Source of the DNA: Prunella strophiata
Taxonomy: Eukaryota > Chordata > Aves > Passeriformes > Prunellidae
DNA length: 64,000 bases
Assembly (NCBI GenBank): GCA_036583965.1
Contig: JAZBQD010000013.1
Span: 6,984,144-7,048,143, forward strand
Direction of reading: 5' to 3'
Shown: positions 60,001 through 64,000 of the stretch, in pieces
How the letters are laid out: the number at the start of each line of letters is the position of its first letter
Numbering within the stretch: position 1 is the stretch's first letter
Notes under the pieces: generated by a model
The model's input: only the letters and a program-made list of their open reading frames with translations
What the model was told of the DNA's origin: nothing
The model's database searches: none
Made by a program: the position numbers and the translations under genes

Positions 60001-63000
60001 TGGGCCTTTGTTTAGAAACAGATGATGGCTCAGAAGCCTCAGGTCTGGCTGTCACCTCTTCAGCCTTGAGTGGGTGCAGGCAGAGCACATTCATTGCAAG
60101 TGTCTGCTAAAGCCTTTCCCAGGTCAATACTCTCTTCTCCAGTGCCTTGTCTCTTTTTCCCACAAGAGGATAAACAACCAGCACAAGGAACTCACATGCC
60201 CAGGACAGGCTGTGTAATACTTCTGTCACAGTTTACAAAACAAAAGCATTCTGTATCCCTGCACTTGATTAGGAAATTAGCCAGGAGGCCAGGCTGGTCA
60301 GGATTTTCCTACACTGGTGTAAGACATGTGCTGAGCTTTTCCTCCAGCTGGCCACCCTGATGAACAGAAAGAGGGAAAGAAGCAAAAAACAGCTCTGGAG
60401 CCTTCTCTTGCCTGAACATGACCTTCTGTGGAGCAGGGCACAGGGAGCTGCAGCCAGACTGGGCACCTTGAACAAACACCTGCACTCCCTGGTCCTTTCC
60501 AGAGCAGAGAGCTTCACCTGGTGGCAGCCCCACACACATCCAGCTTCTAGGCAGGAGGAAAAACCATTTTCCTGCCCCTGTTCCCCACTTTAGCCAGAAG
60601 GAACAAATACACATAAACCCCCCTTTTCTATTCTGACATTGCTCCTGCAAGCAATCCTCAGAGGGCATTTATACATAAAAAAATAAAAGAGTGTTAAAAC
60701 AGTGAAAGTAAGCAAAAAAATCTAAACACATTATTAAGTCAGGAAGCATCTCCTCAGTGATGTCCATGCAGTACACAGGTGAGGCAATATCCCAACCAAA
60801 TTCCTCAAGGAACCAAGGCTGGAAGCATGGCAGAGCCTTTTTAAAAGCCCTGGGCCTTTCCCACAGCTGAAGACCATCCTCTCCAGGGCTGTGGAAATTG
60901 AGCACAGCAGACTAATTACAAACCTGCACCCAAATGGGTTCTCATCAGGCCACTTGATACTGAGGGCTCCTGGATGTCAGACGTGTTTACAGCTGAATTT
61001 TTAGGTGTATTTTTAGGGTGTGAAATGCTGCTGGCCAGCCAGCCTGCAGGCCTCACAGAGGATGTGGCTTTGTGGCCAGCTCTAGGCAGTGGGATGAGAT
61101 ATCTGCTGGAGCACAGCCCGTTCCTTGGCAGGAGCTGAGCAGTTATCCCCTTGTGAAAACGTGTGAAATCCTGAGCCTTCACAGCACAGTCAATAATGCC
61201 AGCAGACTCACCTCACACAAAAGGCTTGACTAGAATTTGTTAAATTATAAGGAGCTTTCATTAAAAAAATTATCTCCATCTTTTCCCTGAGAAATTGTGT
61301 CTGGCTGCTTGGTCCTGTGCTGCCCACCAAGTGCAAGCCTCAGCTCTGCTGGGCCTGAGCCAGTGATTAACTGGTTTTTGCTCTGCAGCTTTTCAAACCT
61401 TTTTGAAGACACCAGTCTTGTGTTATGAGGGAAGAGCTGGGAGAGCAAAAACCCCCTCTGTTTGTGACTGGTGTGAGGAAACAGAGGGTGGGATGGCTTT
61501 TGGGGAGATTCCAGGTGTCCTCCAGTAGTCATGGCTTTCTACATCCCCTTTGGTTTAAGGCATCATTCACCCTTTGGCTGACTTATGACTGTGATCTCTG
61601 ACTTCTGATCAGACACTGCAAGTTCCAGATGCAAAGGTTTGAGTAAAGAGTATGATCATGGGAGTTTAACAAACATTTATTGCCAAAACATTTTCAAAAG
61701 TCTAGAAAATACATGGTTCATCTTTCCAGTAACTTCCAGTGTACCTATCTCAAAACCAGTGGCTATTTTTTACATCAGTTTGGAGATATTTATATTAATA
61801 TTAGAATAATAAATTCTAAGACAGCCTGAAGGGGCCACTAAGGAGAAGACAGACAGCTTAAAAAGTTATAAATAAAGATTGTCCCTTTAATAAAACCCTA
61901 GACTAGGAGCTTAATATTGAAACCAACTTATCCAGAGCCTGATGCCTCTCCTGGCTTCCTACTGAGTTTCTTTTTCTGATCTAGTGCTAATTTCTTGCCT
62001 CTCTGCCCATCCATTTCCAAAATGGCACATTCACTAAATAGTTTCTTTGATTTGCAGAAACTTGGGAGATTCTGATTCTCAGAAATAACAAATTACATGT
62101 TTCTGGTTTCTCAGGATTTTAAAATCCAGGACACTGTGGGATTTATTTCAGACACTCTTTAAGGACTGTGTAAACTTTGAGAATATGGATTTTGCATTCT
62201 TCTCATGACAACCATATTCGCACAGCTGAAAATTAAAAATATGTTTAGAGTTATGTAACAGGAGCTTAAATAACAGGTGAAGTATTAGTAAGAATGAAAG
62301 GAGATTCATAGGAATGTCAGGAATGCTCTAAATTCCTGGCTCTAAGCTCATATCAATATTAAGGACAAAAATTGTGATTTCAAATGCAATATCAGATCTT
62401 ATAAAGTATGGAAGAGATGTTTGTCTATGGTTCATTCCCATGTCTGATCAACTCTGCTCATTCACAGGGCTGGTGACAGCAGTTTAATGTAGTCTCACCT
62501 TCTGATGATGCCAATTTCACAGCTGTCTGGGTGTCTTGTTCTACTCCTAAAGCATGTTGTCCACCTGAAAAACATTTTTTATGTGAAATGCAAATCTCCT
62601 TGGCTCCAATCCAGTTCCTGTGCTTCTTATTCTATTCAGCGCAGACACATGAGAACAGATTATTTCCTTTATTTTTCATTCTTTTTAATTCTTCCCTTAC
62701 AGAGGACAAAGAGCACCACTTACTTCAGTCTTTTCTCCCAAACTGTGCATTTTTGAGACTTCTGATTCTCTTCGTGCTTGCTTCTGTATTTCTTTCAATA
62801 GGCTCCATCCCCCTTAAGTTTTATTTCCCCAGACAAAAACACCTGGAGCCTTCCAAGAGCCAAGCAGAGTGGAAGAATTCTGTTTTACACAGTGAAGTTT
62901 ACGATTCTGATCTGTCAAATACTTCCAGTAAAATGAAGCTGTAGATATTTCATATATTTAGTGAGGGTTGTAGGACTATATCTTACATAACTGAAATTTC

Positions 63001-63478
63001 CCACTTCAGCTTTAAACCCGAAACTGGGGGAGCAAGGTAAAACTTTCCTCCAGGGAAGCCAGCGAGCTTCAGGCAGCACACTGGAAGAACAATGAGGAAA
63101 AATTGCATTCCTGAGTCCTCTGAGAGTGACTGAATCAATCAGTCTCTTGCACTAACAGCGTGTTAGTCCAAAGTGTTTTAAAAATGTTCTGATGAAAGAT
63201 GCCTATAAACGATCTTTATTTACTCTTTTCAGGACAAAAACCTGAAAAGAAGCGTGACAAGCCCGGCCTCTGTGTCTGACTGGCTGAGCTCCCACCCCAC
63301 AGCTGCAGGGGCAGAGGCTGCAGAGAAGGGGAACGTGCAGCTGGAGAATCCCTGTCCCAGGCAGCGCACCTGGAGCGCCCGCACCTTCCACGACTTCCTG
63401 GCTCCAATTCCACAGCTGCAGAAGAAATGGTGCAGCTGGAGCACCAACAGCCCCTTCACCAAGCTGGTTGACAGCAGT
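35099..63478 (+). CDS. Single-pass CUB-domain membrane protein, six visible coding exons, 3' end missing
   Basis: I do not recognise this gene by name. Joined in phase, six exons give at least 546 residues once one base is discounted in exon 2. The order is a signal peptide (1 to about 24), the first half of a CUB domain (31-85; C31 and C58), an insert of about 165 residues rich in Ser, Thr, Lys and Glu, and the second half of the CUB domain (254-315; C254 and C272). A short stalk, a membrane helix (about 333-356) and a cytoplasmic tail from 357 onward follow. Type I topology at the cell surface is predicted. The tail has no kinase or other catalytic motif that I can see. Candidate N-glycosylation sites include N279 and N315. 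CUB domains bind proteins or sugars, but the ligand here is unknown. KREMEN, NETO and SEZ6 families were considered, and the domain layout fits none of them. Confidence 0.8.
35251..35341 (+). repeat. 39-base GC-rich tandem repeat, 2.3 copies
   Basis: Copies begin at 35251, 35290 and 35329 (partial). Each full copy carries GGGAGCCCC twice followed by GCCGGGAGGAGGGCAGGGACC split in the middle by no mismatch. The array lies 75 bases after the exon 1 donor, and its G-runs could form quadruplexes. Confidence 0.9.
37834..38060 (+). repeat. Degenerate minisatellite, period about 22 bases
   Basis: Successive units resemble one another. Examples are CTAAAATATGCACCTCAA, TTAGCAAAGAATGTGGCCTGA less one end base, ATCAGTAAATTATGCAACTG and GCAGCAAAATATGCACTTCT, with several more worn units between. 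The lengths vary from 20 to 25. The array explains the unusually long open frame over this region. Confidence 0.6.
39024..39099. repeat. Long T-run with (TTTTG)n end
   Basis: T-tracts of 12 to more than 25 are broken by single G's and followed by three to four TTTTG units. On the other strand this is an A-tract with CAAAA units, which could be the worn tail of a retroposed sequence, though no body is recognisable beside it. Confidence 0.8.
48615..48634. repeat. (TAAAT)n short tandem repeat
   Basis: About four pentanucleotide units within intron 1 of the CUB-domain gene. Confidence 0.8.
52670..53665 (+). CDS. CUB-domain gene exon 2: split CUB domain and membrane helix, with a frame break
   Basis: A large exon (996 bases) with acceptor TTATTTCCCAG and donor TGCAG|GTAAGG. 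It opens VYYSCGAVVESMERGLILSP then GFPNNYYPGTHCVW and EIFDFDIFESSSE, the first half of a CUB fold. The second half, VCPHDVLYVSD...RFCG...GRGRGFALLFEYRN, appears only after a long insert. The first frame ends at a TGA near 53084-53086. The rest is open in the next frame. The switch falls at the nine-A run 53056-53064, where eight A's would keep one frame and give SKKMKPKQASEE. The membrane helix is MMMLAIVTGIAVFALALLSA. Confidence 0.8.
53666..57783 (+). other. Intron 2 of the CUB-domain gene
   Basis: 4.1 kb. Apart from the 19-base tandem and a T-run near 56447-56464, I see only unique sequence. A good-looking acceptor (CTTTTTCCTGCAG) occurs at 53920 but leads to an immediate stop. Confidence 0.6.
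53722..53778 (+). repeat. 19-base tandem repeat, three exact copies
   Basis: AGAAAAGAGTTACATTTCC repeats at 53722, 53741 and 53760 with no mismatch. It lies 56 bases after the exon 2 donor of the CUB-domain gene. Identical copies point to a recent expansion. Confidence 0.95.
57784..57835 (+). CDS. CUB-domain gene exon 3: juxtamembrane tail
   Basis: 52 bases complete the Arg codon and add QRTCPKRSSSNACSDQE. The acceptor is CTCCTTTTCAG and the donor is GAG|GTTAGT. A basic, Cys-containing stretch just inside the membrane fits a stop-transfer and palmitoylation region. Confidence 0.75.
57936..58038 (+). CDS. CUB-domain gene exon 4
   Basis: Encodes NRIQNSTVDINELQLVVPSR and onward, ending EQAG in phase 1. 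It follows an intron of only 100 bases whose acceptor (TTCTGAGTTGTAG) is weak. The donor is GCGG|GTGAGT. Confidence 0.7.
58039..59267 (+). other. Intron 4 of the CUB-domain gene
   Basis: 1.2 kb. No exon, repeat or transposon was recognised. Confidence 0.6.
59268..59431 (+). CDS. CUB-domain gene exon 5
   Basis: Encodes SCRGSTERSPQDTDPDVPSS through SDEVFIISAGPGTSGLSF and TTYRIQ. It is acidic and Ser/Thr-rich, as expected for a cytoplasmic tail. The acceptor is TTCCTTTCTCAG and the donor is CAG|GTACAT. It ends in phase 0. Confidence 0.75.
59432..63232 (+). other. Intron 5 of the CUB-domain gene
   Basis: 3.8 kb of unique sequence. No exon, transposon or RNA gene was recognised on either strand. 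Confidence 0.6.
63233..63478 (+). CDS. CUB-domain gene exon 6, last exon in window
   Basis: 82 codons, beginning DKNLKRSVTSPASVSDWLSS and ending RTWSARTFHDFLAPIPQLQK and WCSWSTNSPFTKLVDSS. The acceptor is TTTACTCTTTTCAG and the donor is AGT|GTAAGT, so more coding sequence must lie to the right. The Trp-rich end looks constrained, but I know no domain for it. Confidence 0.78.
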
Positions 63479-64000
63479 GTAAGTCCTGTAGGGAGGGGAG
63501 GATGTTGGGGTCTCAGCTCCAGTACTTCCCACTGTTCACTGGTGGAACACATTTTCCCCTCGGCCAGTGCCTCACCTCTCTGCCCTGCAGTGCAAACACA
63601 TCTCAGTCCATCTTCCTTGGTGTATGGGAAACTCTCTGGCCTAATTATATTGTAATTTCAGGCTTTCCTGAAATATTAAGCAGCTGTATTTTCCAGCAGT
63701 TGGCACCTGGTTAAGAAATTATCCCCAGTCCAGAAGAACACTAAAAAATGCCTTCAGACAAGATTATCTCATTGAGTGTTCTGACATGTGCTTTTTTCCC
63801 CTGGTTATGCCTTGAATTTATTATAATTGATGTATTATTATTGCACTGCAAGGAATCCGTAGGTGTGGCAGGGATATCTGGGTCTCACTGACTGTAGTCA
63901 TCAAACCAACAGCTTGTTACAAAGCTAATAAAGGATGCTTCTTCCTTTTTAAGGTAATAACATAGGTTTTTGCTAAAGAATGCATCTTACCTCTAAAATA
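63479..64000 (+). other. Intron 6 of the CUB-domain gene (part)
   Basis: The window ends inside this intron. No further exon is visible. Confidence 0.6.

Overview
The window looks like vertebrate, most probably avian, nuclear DNA. Coding exons are short and separated by introns with GT-AG boundaries. Three CpG islands mark promoters. Transposon content is low, and the one clear element is the 3' end of a CR1-type LINE, the main LINE of birds and reptiles. The gene order ANKLE2-GOLGA3 on one strand matches human 12q24.33, from memory, which suggests the homologous avian microchromosome. I recognised genes by recalling protein sequences, not by a database search.

Layout. Positions 1-3200 (minus strand) hold the promoter, first coding exon and start of intron 1 of ANKLE2, which runs off the left edge. 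Positions about 4015-29000 (minus strand) hold the whole GOLGA3 (golgin-160) gene: a CpG-island promoter near 28.3-29.0 kb, a coding start at 26660, 23 coding exons, a stop at 7978, and a probable long 3' UTR ending near 4015. The conceptual protein is 1516 residues once one extra base in the large fifth exon is discounted. About 29.1-34.6 kb is a non-coding spacer. From 34.6 kb to the right edge (plus strand) lies a gene I cannot name. It encodes a signal peptide, a CUB domain split by a long low-complexity insert, one membrane helix and a cytoplasmic tail of at least 188 residues. Six coding exons are visible, intron 1 is 17.5 kb, and the gene continues past 64000.

Functionally these are separate housekeeping and receptor-type genes, not an operon or a system. 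ANKLE2 acts at the nuclear envelope and ER, golgin-160 on Golgi membranes, and the CUB protein is predicted at the cell surface. GOLGA3 and ANKLE2 are tandem and very close, with roughly 1 kb from the predicted GOLGA3 polyadenylation site to the ANKLE2 start region. GOLGA3 and the CUB gene are divergent from separate CpG islands about 6 kb apart.

The most notable points are the unidentified CUB gene in a place where I remember no mammalian gene, its interrupted CUB fold, and a single-base frame break in each large exon (nine-A run at 53056-53064; CC at 21395-21396). These breaks are either assembly indels or real lesions. I saw no tRNA, rRNA, CRISPR or intact mobile-element gene, and nothing that looks like a new multi-gene system.
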